Part shown: piece by piece, positions 8,744-17,884 of the stretch
Layout: each line of letters begins with the position of its first letter
Position numbering within the stretch: the stretch's first letter is position 1
Assembly: GCF_008033385.1 (NCBI RefSeq)
Contig: NZ_VOGY01000008.1
Span: 1 to 64,000, forward strand
Direction: 5' to 3'
DNA length: 64,000 bases
Source: Algibacter pacificus
Lineage (GTDB): Bacteria; Bacteroidota; Bacteroidia; Flavobacteriales; Flavobacteriaceae
Translations under genes and position numbers: made by a program
The notes under the pieces: generated by a model
Told to the model about the DNA's origin: nothing
What the model saw: only the letters and a program-made list of their open reading frames with translations
Database searches by the model: none

Positions 8744-9430
8744 TTATTTCTTGTCAAATAAAGCTTTATGTATTAGCCCTGCCACAATAGCACCCGCTAT
8801 TGGGGCCATCCAAAACAACCATAATTGCCCTATAAACTCTCCGCCAGCAAATATAGCTTGACTTGTAGATCGTGCCGGATTAACCGATGTATTTGTTATT
8901 GGAATACTTATTAAGTGAATTAAGGTTAAACCTAAACCAATAGCTATTGGCGCAAAACCCTTTGGAGCTCTAGCATTGGTACTTCCTAAAATAATTAAAA
9001 GAAAAAACATGGTTAATAAAAACTCTGCTATTAAAGCAGCCATCATAGAATAACCACCGGGAGATAACTCCCCATAACCATTTGCAGCAAAACCTCCAAT
9101 AGTTTCAAAATCGGCTTTGTTACTCACTATTAAATACAAGGCTCCAGCTGCAGCCACCGCTCCTATCAATTGTGCGATAATATAGCCCGCCAAATCTTTA
9201 GCCTCAAACTTTCCTCCAGCCCATAAACCAATTGAAACTGCTGGATTAAAATGCCCTCCAGAAATATGTCCCACAGCAAAAGCCATCGTTAAAACTGTTA
9301 GACCAAAGGCCAGTGCTACACCTGCAAATCCAATTCCTAATTCCGGATAAGCAGCAGCAAAAACAGCACTACCACAACCGCCAAAAACAAGCCAAAATGT
9401 TCCAAAAAACTCTGCAAATAATTTATTCAT
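8744..9430 (-). CDS. aqpZ: aquaporin Z, water channel
   Basis: This 228-residue MIP family protein has six predicted membrane helices and both NPA boxes, NPA at 62-64 and NPA at 184-186. The aromatic/arginine filter residues line up with E. coli AqpZ: Phe42, His172, Thr181 and Arg187. This is the water-selective arrangement, not the glycerol one. It acts in the inner membrane. The gene is monocistronic, convergent with the anti-sigma gene, and divergent from the small Cys-rich protein gene. I found no good promoter element for it. Confidence 0.96.
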   Translation of the reverse strand: MNKLFAEFFGTFWLVFGGCGSAVFAAAYPELGIGFAGVALAFGLTVLTMAFAVGHISGGHFNPAVSIGLWAGGKFEAKDLAGYIIAQLIGAVAAAGALYLIVSNKADFETIGGFAANGYGELSPGGYSMMAALIAEFLLTMFFLLIILGSTNARAPKGFAPIAIGLGLTLIHLISIPITNTSVNPARSTSQAIFAGGEFIGQLWLFWMAPIAGAIVAGLIHKALFDKK

Positions 9431-9550
9431 AATGATTAATTTAATGGTTATTTATTGTTTAACATGCCCTAAACACAATAAATTAGACACTATAATTATT
9501 AACAGGTCACAATTCATTAAATATCCGTTCCTTTTTTAAAGGTTAAATTA

Positions 9551-9558
9551 TATCTTTG
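9551..9558 (+). promoter_or_regulatory. promoter -7 element TATCTTTG
   Basis: This exact TAnnTTTG match would serve the small membrane protein gene at 9652 and the glycosyltransferase behind it, with a leader of roughly 85 bases. Confidence 0.5.
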
Positions 9559-9651
9559 CATCCTATTTAATTTTCGGTTGAAAGCACTTTGTTTTTTGAA
9601 ATTTTATAAAACATCTTTCGACTAATTTAAGAATCAAAATCAAATTTTATC

Positions 9652-9855
9652 ATGAAATTATTATTGATAACTATTGCGTTATTAGGATTAGGCATCGCTG
9701 GAATAGCCATTAAATTATGGGCTAAAAAAGATGGTAAATTCGCAGGAACTTGCGCCAGCCAAAACCCTATGCTTAATAAAAACGGAGAAGCTTGTGGCTT
9801 TTGTGGAAAAACACCAGATCAATATGCCGATTGTAATGAACCTCAACATTCTTAA
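9652..9855 (+). CDS. small Cys-rich membrane-anchored protein
   Basis: This 67-residue protein has one N-terminal hydrophobic helix (about 3-22) followed by a basic stretch and a short domain with four cysteines: Cys34, Cys48, Cys51 and Cys61. The pattern is GTC, then CGFC, then a last single Cys. Orthologues in flavobacteria are usually called 'membrane or secreted protein'. The layout of one helix, a G-S/T-C motif, and then closely spaced cysteines resembles NqrM (DUF539), which helps metallate Na+-translocating NADH:quinone reductase. That link is my inference from layout only. The glycosyltransferase begins 6 bases after its stop. Confidence 0.75.
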   Translation: MKLLLITIALLGLGIAGIAIKLWAKKDGKFAGTCASQNPMLNKNGEACGFCGKTPDQYADCNEPQHS

Positions 9856-9861
9856 AATTTA

Positions 9862-10974
9862 ATGATTATACTTGATGCTGTATGCTATGCATTTATTGCC
9901 GTAGTCTTTATTCAAGTGGTTTATTTTCTTTTTATTTTTGGAAACTTTGCTTTTCTAAAACTAAAAAAACCTACTTCAAAAAACATTGCAGTTTCGGTAA
10001 TTATTTGTGCTAAAAATGAAGCTGAAAACTTAAAAACGTTTATCCCTTCTATAATAAACCAAGATTACCCCGACTTTGAAATTGTTTTAATTAACGATAG
10101 CTCTCACGACGACACCTTAGACATTATTGAAGCCTTCGCAAAAAACCATCACAACATAAAAATTGTCGATGTAAAAAGTATTGAAGCCTTTTGGGGAAAC
10201 AAAAAATACGCGCTAACTTTAGGCATAAAAGCCTCAAAAAACGATTATCTTTTATTTACCGATGCCGATTGCAAACCCGCTTCTAAACATTGGATAAAAG
10301 AAATGACGGCACACTTTAGCAATAAAAAATCTATTGTTTTAGGCTACGGTGGCTACTCTAAAATTAAATATTCGTTTTTAAACAAACTGATTCGTTTTGA
10401 AACCGTAATGACCGCCGTTCAATACTTTTCTTTCGCTAAAATAGGGGTACCTTATATGGGCGTTGGACGAAATTTAGCCTATACAAAAAACGAATTCTTT
10501 AATGCCAACGGCTTTATTAAACATATAAAAGTACGTTCTGGCGACGACGATTTATTTATAAACCAAGTGGCCAACTCTAAAAATACAGCCATTAGTTTTT
10601 CTAACAACAGTTTTACATACTCTGTTCCAAAAACACGTTTCACTGATTGGTTTAAACAAAAAAGACGTCATGTTTCTACTGCAAACCTTTACAAATCAAA
10701 ACACAAAATAGTATTGGGATTATTTTATTTAACCAATATTTTGTTTTGGGTTTTAGCTACCATACTATTCAGTTTTCATTTTAATTGGATTATTGTATTA
10801 AGTTTATTTTTACTTCGACTAAGTATTCAATACCTAATTATAGGGATGTCATCAAAAAAACTAAAAGAATTAGATATTTTATTTCTACTTCCAATATTAG
10901 AAATTACGCTTATTATATCGCAATTCGTCATTTTTATTAATAACTTAGTCTCAAAACCAAATTTTTGGAAATAA
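9862..10974 (+). CDS. glycosyltransferase family 2, membrane bound
   Basis: This 370-residue protein has an N-terminal membrane helix (about 5-30), a GT2 (GT-A fold) catalytic domain starting at VSVIICAKNEAENL, and two or three C-terminal helices (about 285-360). Acidic motifs are LINDSSHDD near residue 76 and the DxD-like TDADC near residue 135. KQKRRHVST near residue 270 corresponds to the Q/RxxRW region of processive enzymes, but without the Trp. It probably transfers a sugar from a nucleotide donor to a lipid or envelope acceptor. Neither substrate can be inferred. Its last 10 bases overlap the start of the next sigma factor gene, suggesting translational coupling. Confidence 0.88.
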   Translation: MIILDAVCYAFIAVVFIQVVYFLFIFGNFAFLKLKKPTSKNIAVSVIICAKNEAENLKTFIPSIINQDYPDFEIVLINDSSHDDTLDIIEAFAKNHHNIKIVDVKSIEAFWGNKKYALTLGIKASKNDYLLFTDADCKPASKHWIKEMTAHFSNKKSIVLGYGGYSKIKYSFLNKLIRFETVMTAVQYFSFAKIGVPYMGVGRNLAYTKNEFFNANGFIKHIKVRSGDDDLFINQVANSKNTAISFSNNSFTYSVPKTRFTDWFKQKRRHVSTANLYKSKHKIVLGLFYLTNILFWVLATILFSFHFNWIIVLSLFLLRLSIQYLIIGMSSKKLKELDILFLLPILEITLIISQFVIFINNLVSKPNFWK

Positions 10975-11510
10975 ACGAAGCCATAAAACGCGCAAAATCT
11001 AACGACCAAAAGGCCTTTAATTTTTTACTACACTTCTATTGGGACGATGTCTATGGTTTTCAACTCAAACGCATTCAAAATGAAAATGACGCGGAAGATA
11101 TTACCATCCAGACTTTTTCAAAAGCTTTTGATAGAATTGAAACTTTCGACGAAAAATACACCTTTAAAACCTGGCTGATAACTATATCAAAAAATCTTCA
11201 TATTGATTTACTTCGGAAAGAAAAAAACTCGATAACCCAAGTTATTTCAAATACCGATAAAAAAGCATTTCAAGTTTTAGACGAATCGCCTTCTCCGGAA
11301 GATATTCTAATCACCGAACAACATTTAGCTAAGTTGCTACGTGACATTAAAAAACTTAAACCTCACTACCAAGAAATTATAAACTTGCGCTATTTTCAAG
11401 AGCTGAGTTATAAAGAAATTTCGAAACAATTAAATGAACCCATGAATAACGTAAAAGTTAAACTTTTGCGTGCAAAAAAACTACTCGCAGAGATTATTCA
11501 AGATAAGTAA
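10965..11510 (+). CDS. ECF-type RNA polymerase sigma factor (second)
   Basis: This 181-residue sigma-70 family protein has region 2 (about 20-90, including NENDAEDITIQTFSKAFDRI and FKTWLITISKNLHIDLLR) and region 4 (about 120-175, with LSYKEISKQLNEPMNNVKVKLLRAK). The start is a TTG at 10965 inside the end of the glycosyltransferase gene. No ATG is available near the domain start, and the sequence from MEINEAIKRAK on is family-like. No anti-sigma gene lies next to it, so its control is unknown, possibly through expression together with the glycosyltransferase. LipA follows with its own promoter. Confidence 0.9.
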   Translation: MEINEAIKRAKSNDQKAFNFLLHFYWDDVYGFQLKRIQNENDAEDITIQTFSKAFDRIETFDEKYTFKTWLITISKNLHIDLLRKEKNSITQVISNTDKKAFQVLDESPSPEDILITEQHLAKLLRDIKKLKPHYQEIINLRYFQELSYKEISKQLNEPMNNVKVKLLRAKKLLAEIIQDK

Positions 11511-11538
11511 ACAGGACGACTTTTAATAGAATACTTCG

Positions 11539-11546
11539 TATCTTTG
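11539..11546 (+). promoter_or_regulatory. lipA promoter, -7 element TATCTTTG
   Basis: This exact TAnnTTTG octamer lies 18 bases before the lipA ATG at 11565. It covers the alternative TTG start at 11544 and so argues against that start. Confidence 0.65.
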
Positions 11547-11564
11547 CTTATACACTTTATAAAT

Positions 11565-12443
11565 ATGAATACCGAAACAACTTCAAATATATTACCAGAA
11601 CGCCAGGCCAAACCTAAATGGCTTCGTGTTAAGTTACCAACCGGAAAAAAATACACCGAATTACGTGGTTTGGTTGATAAATATAGCTTAAATACCATTT
11701 GCACCTCTGGAAGCTGCCCAAATATGGGAGAATGCTGGGGAGAAGGCACAGCAACCTTTATGATATTAGGAAACGTGTGCACACGTTCTTGTGGGTTTTG
11801 TGGTGTAAAAACAGGCCGACCAGAAACCGTAGATTGGGATGAACCTGAAAAAGTAGCACGTTCTATTAAATTAATGAAAATTAAACATGCCGTTTTAACC
11901 AGTGTGGATCGTGATGATTTAAAAGATATGGGAAGCATTATGTGGAGTGAAACTGTTAAAGCGGTTCGCCGAATGAATCCTGAAACCACTTTAGAAACTT
12001 TAATCCCAGATTTTCAAGGTGTTGAACAACATATCGATAGAATTATTGATGTGGCACCAGAAGTAGTATCTCATAACATAGAAACCGTAAGACGTTTAAC
12101 ACGAGATGTACGTATTCAAGCCAAATACGATCGTAGCTTAGGCGTTTTAAAATACTTAAAACAACAAGGGCAACGCCGCACAAAATCGGGTATTATGCTT
12201 GGTTTAGGTGAAAAACGCGAAGAAGTTATTGAAACGCTTCACGACTTAAAAGCCAATGATGTCGATGTTGTTACTATTGGTCAATACTTACAACCCAGTA
12301 AAAAACACTTACCAGTACAACAATTTATAAATCCAGACCAGTTTAAAGAATACGAAAACATTGGATTAGAATTAGGTTTCCGCCATGTTGAAAGTAGTGC
12401 GCTTGTAAGATCATCTTACAGAGCTCAAAAACATATTAACTAA
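11565..12443 (+). CDS. lipA: lipoyl synthase
   Basis: LipA is a radical SAM enzyme that inserts two sulfurs into octanoyl groups on lipoyl domains. The 292-residue product has both iron-sulfur sites: the auxiliary cluster Cys46, Cys51 and Cys57 ([12 protein letters not shown]), and the SAM cluster Cys72, Cys76 and Cys79 (CTRSCGFC). The C-terminal RSSY motif that ligates the auxiliary cluster is also present. Its likely substrates include the two lipoyl domains of the PdhC encoded in this window at 56603-58219. LipB is not in the window. Gap follows after 2 bases, so the two may be cotranscribed. Confidence 0.98.
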   Translation: MNTETTSNILPERQAKPKWLRVKLPTGKKYTELRGLVDKYSLNTICTSGSCPNMGECWGEGTATFMILGNVCTRSCGFCGVKTGRPETVDWDEPEKVARSIKLMKIKHAVLTSVDRDDLKDMGSIMWSETVKAVRRMNPETTLETLIPDFQGVEQHIDRIIDVAPEVVSHNIETVRRLTRDVRIQAKYDRSLGVLKYLKQQGQRRTKSGIMLGLGEKREEVIETLHDLKANDVDVVTIGQYLQPSKKHLPVQQFINPDQFKEYENIGLELGFRHVESSALVRSSYRAQKHIN

Positions 12444-12445
12444 GT

Positions 12446-13462
12446 ATGATTCACGTTGCAATAAATGGTTTTGGCAGAATAGGACGCCGTGTTTTTAGAT
12501 TACTTCAAAACCACAACAACATCAAAGTTGTTGCTATAAACGATTTGGCCGACACAAAAACATTGAGCCATTTACTAAAATACGATAGTGTTCATGGCCT
12601 TTTTAACGGCACTGTGTCTTTCGATGAAAATCACATTATTATTAATAATGAAAAAGTGACACTCTTAAACGAAAACCACCCAAAACATATTGATTGGACA
12701 CCATATAATGTTGATTTTGTTATTGAAGCTACAGGCAAATTTAAAACGGTTCCAGAGTTACAATGGCACTTAAAAAATGGAGCCAAACGCGTTATTTTAA
12801 GTGTTCCTCCTATTGAAGATGATATAAAAACTATTGTTCTTGGTGTAAACGGCGACATTATTGATGGCACAGAAACCATACTATCAAACGCATCATGTAC
12901 CACAAACAATGCGGCACCAATGATTGATATTATTAACAATCTCTGCGGTATTAATCAAGCTTATATTACTACAGTACACTCCTATACTACCGACCAAAGT
13001 CTGCACGACCAACCACATCGAGATTTACGCAGATCACGAGCTGCTGGCCAATCTATAGTACCAACAACTACGGGAGCAGCCAAAGCTTTAACCAAAATAT
13101 TTCCAGAATTAGCCAATGTTATTGGTGGTTGTGGTATACGGGTTCCTGTAATTAATGGATCTTTAACCGATATTACTTTTAATGTAAAACGTACCGTTTC
13201 TATTGAAGAAATTAATATGGCATTTGAAAACGCCTCAAAAACAAATTACAAGGGCGTTTTAGAATACACAGAAGACCCTATTGTATCTATAGATATTGTT
13301 GGCAACCCCCACTCTTGCATTTTCGACTCTCAAATGACCTCGGTTATTGGAAATATGGTAAAAATAATAGGTTGGTACGATAACGAAACGGGATATTCCT
13401 CTAGAATAATAGACTTAATATTTAATGTAACCCAAAAAAGTGATACTTTACAAATCAAATAG
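12446..13462 (+). CDS. gap: glyceraldehyde-3-phosphate dehydrogenase
   Basis: This 338-residue class I phosphorylating GAPDH acts in glycolysis or gluconeogenesis. The Rossmann motif is NGFGRIGRRVFRLL at residues 7-20. Asp33 in INDLAD favours NAD over NADP. The catalytic Cys151 lies in SNASCTTNNAAP and the partner His178 in TTVHSYTTDQ. The C-terminal WYDNETGYS signature is intact. Flavobacteria often carry more than one gap gene, so which isoform this is, glycolytic or biosynthetic, cannot be told from one window. The start lies 2 bases after lipA. Confidence 0.97.
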   Translation: MIHVAINGFGRIGRRVFRLLQNHNNIKVVAINDLADTKTLSHLLKYDSVHGLFNGTVSFDENHIIINNEKVTLLNENHPKHIDWTPYNVDFVIEATGKFKTVPELQWHLKNGAKRVILSVPPIEDDIKTIVLGVNGDIIDGTETILSNASCTTNNAAPMIDIINNLCGINQAYITTVHSYTTDQSLHDQPHRDLRRSRAAGQSIVPTTTGAAKALTKIFPELANVIGGCGIRVPVINGSLTDITFNVKRTVSIEEINMAFENASKTNYKGVLEYTEDPIVSIDIVGNPHSCIFDSQMTSVIGNMVKIIGWYDNETGYSSRIIDLIFNVTQKSDTLQIK

Positions 13463-13463
13463 T

Positions 13464-13471
13464 TATATTTG
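13464..13471 (+). promoter_or_regulatory. promoter -7 element TATATTTG (hybrid kinase)
   Basis: This exact TAnnTTTG match starts just after the gap stop codon and lies 21 bases before the ATG at 13493. It covers the alternative TTG at 13469 and so fixes the downstream start. Confidence 0.6.
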
Positions 13472-13492
13472 TTTGTAACAACCCTAGCTTTT

Positions 13493-15721
13493 ATGCCTGC
13501 TTTTAAACCTTTTATATTAATTCTTACAACATTTTTAAGTATCGTAGGATTGGCTCAAAATACGCCTAATACAAATCGAGAACTTATACAAAACAACATC
13601 AATTACCATTTAAAACAAGCGCAACATAACCTAAATAATAATACGTACTATGAAGCTTTAAAAAATCTTGACGCCGCACTAGCTCAGGCACAAAAAGCTA
13701 ATTTACAAAAAGACATTGCGCTTATTTATGCTTTTAAAGGCAAATTAGAACTTAACCTAAACGAACCAAACAACGCCATAACATCGCTTAATAAAGCGAT
13801 TAAAATTCAAGACAGCATAGACGACCCTGTTAATTTAGCAAAATCGTTTCAAACTTTAGGACTCGTTAACTTAAAAAATAAATCGTTTCAAAAAGCCTTA
13901 AACTATTTTACGACATCGAAAACGCTATTTAAAAACGTAGATTTAGAAGATCATGTAGCCGAAGCCTTACTACTAGAAGGGAGAACTTTTATCCTTTTAG
14001 AAGAATACAAAAAGGCCAAAATAGCCTTAAAGGAAGCTATTATTCTCGCTACAGAAAACAATGAATTAACAATAAAAACAGAAGCATTAATAAATATGGC
14101 CATTACTTGCCATAATTTAGGATACTTAAGAAAAGGTTTAGAATATGCAAAAGAAGGACTCCATATAGCCACAATCAATAATTTTACAAGCAAACGTAAC
14201 GAAGCCTATTTAACCCTTAGTAATATTACAAATACCTTAAGAAAATACAAAGATTCTAGAGCGTATTTAAAAGCGTATTTAGATTTATCCGACTCCATTA
14301 GAAATTTAAAAAAAGAAAAAAGAATAAATACAGATCAAGAACTAAACACGTCTTTTTTAGAAGTAAAAGAAGAACTCAGTAAAACAAACGAAAAATTAAA
14401 AATGCAAGAAATAGAAAATAACCGAAAGACCCTAATTTCTTTTTTGTCTTTCGCGCTTATTACAATTCTATCATTACTAACTTTTTTATTATATAAAAAC
14501 AATAATATTCGGTTAAAAACAAATGTTATGCTCCACAAAAAAAATGGAGAACTATTACTAGCTAAAGAAAAAGCCGAACTCGCCTCAAAAACAAAAGCAA
14601 ACTTCCTATCCACCGTTACCCATGAACTCCGAACACCACTTTATGCCGTAACCGGATTAAGCACTATGCTGCTGGAAGAAAACCCCAAACCAGAGCAAAT
14701 ACAACACTTAAAATCTCTTAAATTTTCCGGAGATCACCTACTAACTTTTATAAACGACATCCTTCAAATTAATAAAATTGAAGCAAATAAATTAGATTTA
14801 GATCCAACCCCCTTTAATCTCTACAAAAAAATAAATAATATTATCCTAGCCCTAGAAAATTCTGCTCAAGATAATAATAACAAGATTTCCTTAGAATATG
14901 ATAAAGAATTACCTGAAAACTTTATTGCCGATCAACTAAAACTTTCACAAATACTTATAAATTTAATAGGCAATTCTATAAAATTCACAAAAGATGGAAA
15001 CATCTGGATTAAGGCATACAAAATCAATAAAATTGATAAAATATACACCGTTGGTTTTGAAGTTAAAGATAATGGTATTGGTATTTCCAAGGAAAAACAA
15101 GCCGCGATGTTTGAGAGTTTCTCACAAGGCTCAATACAAATTAACAGAAAATACGGTGGCACAGGACTAGGCCTATACATTGTTAAAGGTTTAATAAGTA
15201 TTCTAAAAGGCACAACCTTTATCAAAAGTGAATTAGGTAAAGGCACGTCATTTTTCTTCGAAATCCCAATGGAGTATAATGATGGCGAAATTATAAACGA
15301 AAAAGAAGTGAATTATTTTAACACTAATAAAGAAGACATCGATTTGGAAAAAATAAAAATATTGGTTGTTGAAGACAACAAAATCAACCAAATGATTACG
15401 AAAAAAATATTAGCCAAAATGGGCTTAAATTGTGATGTTGTAGACAACGGGGAAGATGCCGTAGAAATGGTAAAAGAACGCGAATATCATATTGTTTTAA
15501 TGGATATTCATATGCCAGGAATTAGCGGTATTGAAGCCACTAAACGTATTAGGAAATTCGATAAAACTTTAACCATATTTGCACTTACCGCCGTGACCAT
15601 AGAAGATAAAATGCAAGAATTTCAGGATGCCGAATTTACCGACATTATTCCTAAACCTTTCAAACAAGAAGAGTTTCAAAAAAAATTATATCTCGCTTTA
15701 TCTGAAAAAAAAGAACTCTAA
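13493..15721 (+). CDS. TPR-containing hybrid histidine kinase / response regulator
   Basis: This 742-residue two-component hybrid has a signal peptide (about 1-25), about six TPR-like repeats in the periplasm (about 35-280), a coiled coil, one membrane helix (about 309-330), HisKA with His377 in THELRTP, and HATPase_c with the N-box LINLIGNSIKFTKDG and the G-boxes DNGIGIS and GGTGLGLYIVK. A C-terminal receiver follows, with acidic pocket VVEDN, phospho-acceptor Asp671 in LMDIHMPG and Lys in PKPF. It is likely an inner-membrane sensor. There is no DNA-binding output domain or linked regulator gene, so the output partner is unknown. The gene converges on lpxK, with stop codons only 5 bases apart. 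Confidence 0.93.
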   Translation: MPAFKPFILILTTFLSIVGLAQNTPNTNRELIQNNINYHLKQAQHNLNNNTYYEALKNLDAALAQAQKANLQKDIALIYAFKGKLELNLNEPNNAITSLNKAIKIQDSIDDPVNLAKSFQTLGLVNLKNKSFQKALNYFTTSKTLFKNVDLEDHVAEALLLEGRTFILLEEYKKAKIALKEAIILATENNELTIKTEALINMAITCHNLGYLRKGLEYAKEGLHIATINNFTSKRNEAYLTLSNITNTLRKYKDSRAYLKAYLDLSDSIRNLKKEKRINTDQELNTSFLEVKEELSKTNEKLKMQEIENNRKTLISFLSFALITILSLLTFLLYKNNNIRLKTNVMLHKKNGELLLAKEKAELASKTKANFLSTVTHELRTPLYAVTGLSTMLLEENPKPEQIQHLKSLKFSGDHLLTFINDILQINKIEANKLDLDPTPFNLYKKINNIILALENSAQDNNNKISLEYDKELPENFIADQLKLSQILINLIGNSIKFTKDGNIWIKAYKINKIDKIYTVGFEVKDNGIGISKEKQAAMFESFSQGSIQINRKYGGTGLGLYIVKGLISILKGTTFIKSELGKGTSFFFEIPMEYNDGEIINEKEVNYFNTNKEDIDLEKIKILVVEDNKINQMITKKILAKMGLNCDVVDNGEDAVEMVKEREYHIVLMDIHMPGISGIEATKRIRKFDKTLTIFALTAVTIEDKMQEFQDAEFTDIIPKPFKQEEFQKKLYLALSEKKEL

Positions 15722-15725
15722 TCCT

Positions 15726-16739
15726 TCATTTTTCATAACTATTTACCATGGCTTTAACAATAGCACATAACCGTGGTTCATCATCAAACGCCACCGTAAT
15801 TGGCAAATAAAACAACTTATTTTTTAATCCCGGATAACATTTTAAACGAGCAAAATCTTTCTCGGTAGTAACAATAACCTCCTTAGTACTAAACACATTA
15901 ATATCTTCCTGAGAAAACTCATGATGATCTTTAAAATTTAAATGCTCGAACTTTAAATTTTTATCATTAAAAAAACAAACTAACGGCTTAGGATTTGCAA
16001 TTCCTGTTACTAACGTAAAACTTCTTAACATATTCACAGCCATTGTTTTTTCAGCAGAAATGAGCATATTTGAATATACTATACGACTAAAAAACACGTC
16101 CTGATTTTCTTTTGAATTTATCCGTTTTAAAACCTTTTTTTTATCAATATCCGATAAGTTTTCAGGACATTTTGTAACCACAATAATATCAGCTCGATTT
16201 ACACCGCGCCGAGGTTCTCGTAAATTTCCGGTTGGCAAAACCCAATCACTAAAATAAGGGGTTTGGTAAGTGGTAAGCAAAATATTAAATCCAGCTTTAA
16301 CCTTTCGGTGTTGGTAAGCATCATCGAGTAAAATAACTTCAGGTGCGTTGGGTAAATTTTGCAACTGCTGAATACCATTTTGCCTATCGGCATCTACTGC
16401 CACTAAAACCTCATCTTTAAATTTATTATAAAATTGAAATGGTTCATCTCCAATAATTTCAGCCGAAGCCTGGTCATCGCCTAATTGAAACCCTTTAGTT
16501 TTTCGTTTATAACCGCGACTTAAGGTGGCCACTTTAAAATCATCTTTTAACACCCCAATTAAATACTCAATCATGGGGGTTTTTCCTGTTCCGCCAACAC
16601 TTAAATTCCCGACGCAAATAACAGGAAATGGGTACGATTTGGATTTTTTAATCCCCAAATCATATAATAAATTTCTCAGCCAAGTTATCAAATAATAAAA
16701 AGGCATCACCGGAAACAATATGTATCTTAAAATTTTCAT
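15726..16739 (-). CDS. lpxK: tetraacyldisaccharide 4'-kinase
   Basis: LpxK phosphorylates the 4' position of the lipid A precursor at the inner membrane. The 337-residue protein has an N-terminal hydrophobic segment (about 5-25) for membrane association and the P-loop GNLSVGGTGKTP at residues 44-55. LLDDAYQHR, the conserved DDxxQHR motif, follows near residue 140. The frame extends to a GTG at 16745. I chose the ATG at 16739, where related proteins begin MK-L. The gene is single, divergent from the NIF3 gene. Confidence 0.96.
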   Translation of the reverse strand: MKILRYILFPVMPFYYLITWLRNLLYDLGIKKSKSYPFPVICVGNLSVGGTGKTPMIEYLIGVLKDDFKVATLSRGYKRKTKGFQLGDDQASAEIIGDEPFQFYNKFKDEVLVAVDADRQNGIQQLQNLPNAPEVILLDDAYQHRKVKAGFNILLTTYQTPYFSDWVLPTGNLREPRRGVNRADIIVVTKCPENLSDIDKKKVLKRINSKENQDVFFSRIVYSNMLISAEKTMAVNMLRSFTLVTGIANPKPLVCFFNDKNLKFEHLNFKDHHEFSQEDINVFSTKEVIVTTEKDFARLKCYPGLKNKLFYLPITVAFDDEPRLCAIVKAMVNSYEK

Positions 16740-16759
16740 TACCACGAAAGTAATTATTT

Positions 16760-16767
16760 TATCTTTG
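16760..16767 (+). promoter_or_regulatory. promoter -7 element TATCTTTG (NIF3 gene)
   Basis: This exact TAnnTTTG match lies 19 bases before the ATG at 16787 and gives a very short leader. It should drive the NIF3 gene and the coiled-coil gene after it. Confidence 0.6.
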
Positions 16768-16786
16768 ATGTAAAATTTATTTCAAT

Positions 16787-17881
16787 ATGATCATTCAAGA
16801 CGTTATAAATCATTTAGAACAATTAGCGCCTTTAGCTTACGCTGAAGATTTTGATAATGTAGGCCTACTAGTAGGCAACAAAAACAACAAACTTACCGGT
16901 GTACTGGTAACCTTAGACACTTTGGAAACCGTTGTTGATGAAGCTATAGAAAACAACTGCAATCTTATTGTAAGCTTTCATCCCATTATTTTTAAAGGTT
17001 TAAAAAAAATAACAGGCAAAAATTATGTGGAGCGCGTGGTTTTAAAAGCCATAAAAAACGATATTGCCATTTATAGCATGCATACAGCTTTGGATAATGC
17101 ACAGCAAGGTGTAAACCACATGATATGCGAACAACTGCAACTTAAAAACCAACGCATTTTAACCCCCAAAAGCGGGACCATAAAAAAACTAAGCACCTAC
17201 GTACCTAAAAACAAAGCAGAACAGCTGCGTAACGCCTTATTTTCGGCTGGAGCTGGTAATATTGGCAATTACAGCAACTGTAGTTTAAACATCGCAGGTA
17301 CAGGAACTTTTAACCCGAATGCCATTGCCAATCCCGTTATTGGTAAAAAAGGAGAAACACACCTTGAAGAAGAAACCAACATTACGGTAACTTACGCCAA
17401 ACATTTGGAGTCTCAAATTATTGAAACACTTTTTAAAACACATTCTTACGAAGAAGTAGCCTACGAAATAACCACATTAGAAAACAAAAATCAAAATATA
17501 GGGATGGGCATGATTGGTGAATTCCATAAAGCTATGGATGAAACGACCTTTTTATCGCATGTAAAAACAAAAATGAATACGGGTTTTATTCGCCATTCTC
17601 AATTTATAAATAAAACCATAAAAAAAGTAGCCGTTTTAGGAGGATCCGGAAGTTTTGCTATTCAAGCGGCAAAAGCCGCCGGTGCAGATGCTTTTGTAAC
17701 CGCAGATTTAAAATATCACGACTTTTTTATGGCAGAAAACCATATTCTTTTGGCCGATATTGGACATTATGAAAGTGAACAGTACACAAAAAATCTTTTA
17801 GTAGCGTATCTTACAAAAAAAATCACTAATTTTGCCATCATTTTATCAAAGACAAATACCAATCCTGTTAAGTATTTTTAA
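16787..17881 (+). CDS. Nif3-like dinuclear metal center protein
   Basis: This 364-residue member of the NIF3/DUF34 family (YqfO type) has the two NIF3 lobes separated by an inserted CutA-like domain (about 125-230). Metal-binding motifs are SFHPIIFKG near residue 66, MHTALDNA near residue 97, KYHDFF near residue 307, and GHYESE near residue 326. The family forms a toroidal hexamer with two metal ions per subunit. It is often labelled GTP cyclohydrolase 1 type 2, but its cellular function is not settled. It is followed after 3 bases by the coiled-coil zinc-ribbon-like gene, a pairing that is common in bacteria. Confidence 0.93.
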   Translation: MIIQDVINHLEQLAPLAYAEDFDNVGLLVGNKNNKLTGVLVTLDTLETVVDEAIENNCNLIVSFHPIIFKGLKKITGKNYVERVVLKAIKNDIAIYSMHTALDNAQQGVNHMICEQLQLKNQRILTPKSGTIKKLSTYVPKNKAEQLRNALFSAGAGNIGNYSNCSLNIAGTGTFNPNAIANPVIGKKGETHLEEETNITVTYAKHLESQIIETLFKTHSYEEVAYEITTLENKNQNIGMGMIGEFHKAMDETTFLSHVKTKMNTGFIRHSQFINKTIKKVAVLGGSGSFAIQAAKAAGADAFVTADLKYHDFFMAENHILLADIGHYESEQYTKNLLVAYLTKKITNFAIILSKTNTNPVKYF

Positions 17882-17884
17882 AGT

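Noticed and set aside
15719-15728. Possible terminator between the hybrid kinase and lpxK
   Set aside because: The stop codons are 5 bases apart and I see no inverted repeat; the ends of these transcripts cannot be assigned by eye.
16745-16752. Near-match TACTTTCG as an lpxK promoter
   Set aside because: It has one mismatch and lies too close to the ATG at 16739 to give a leader; not enough to call.
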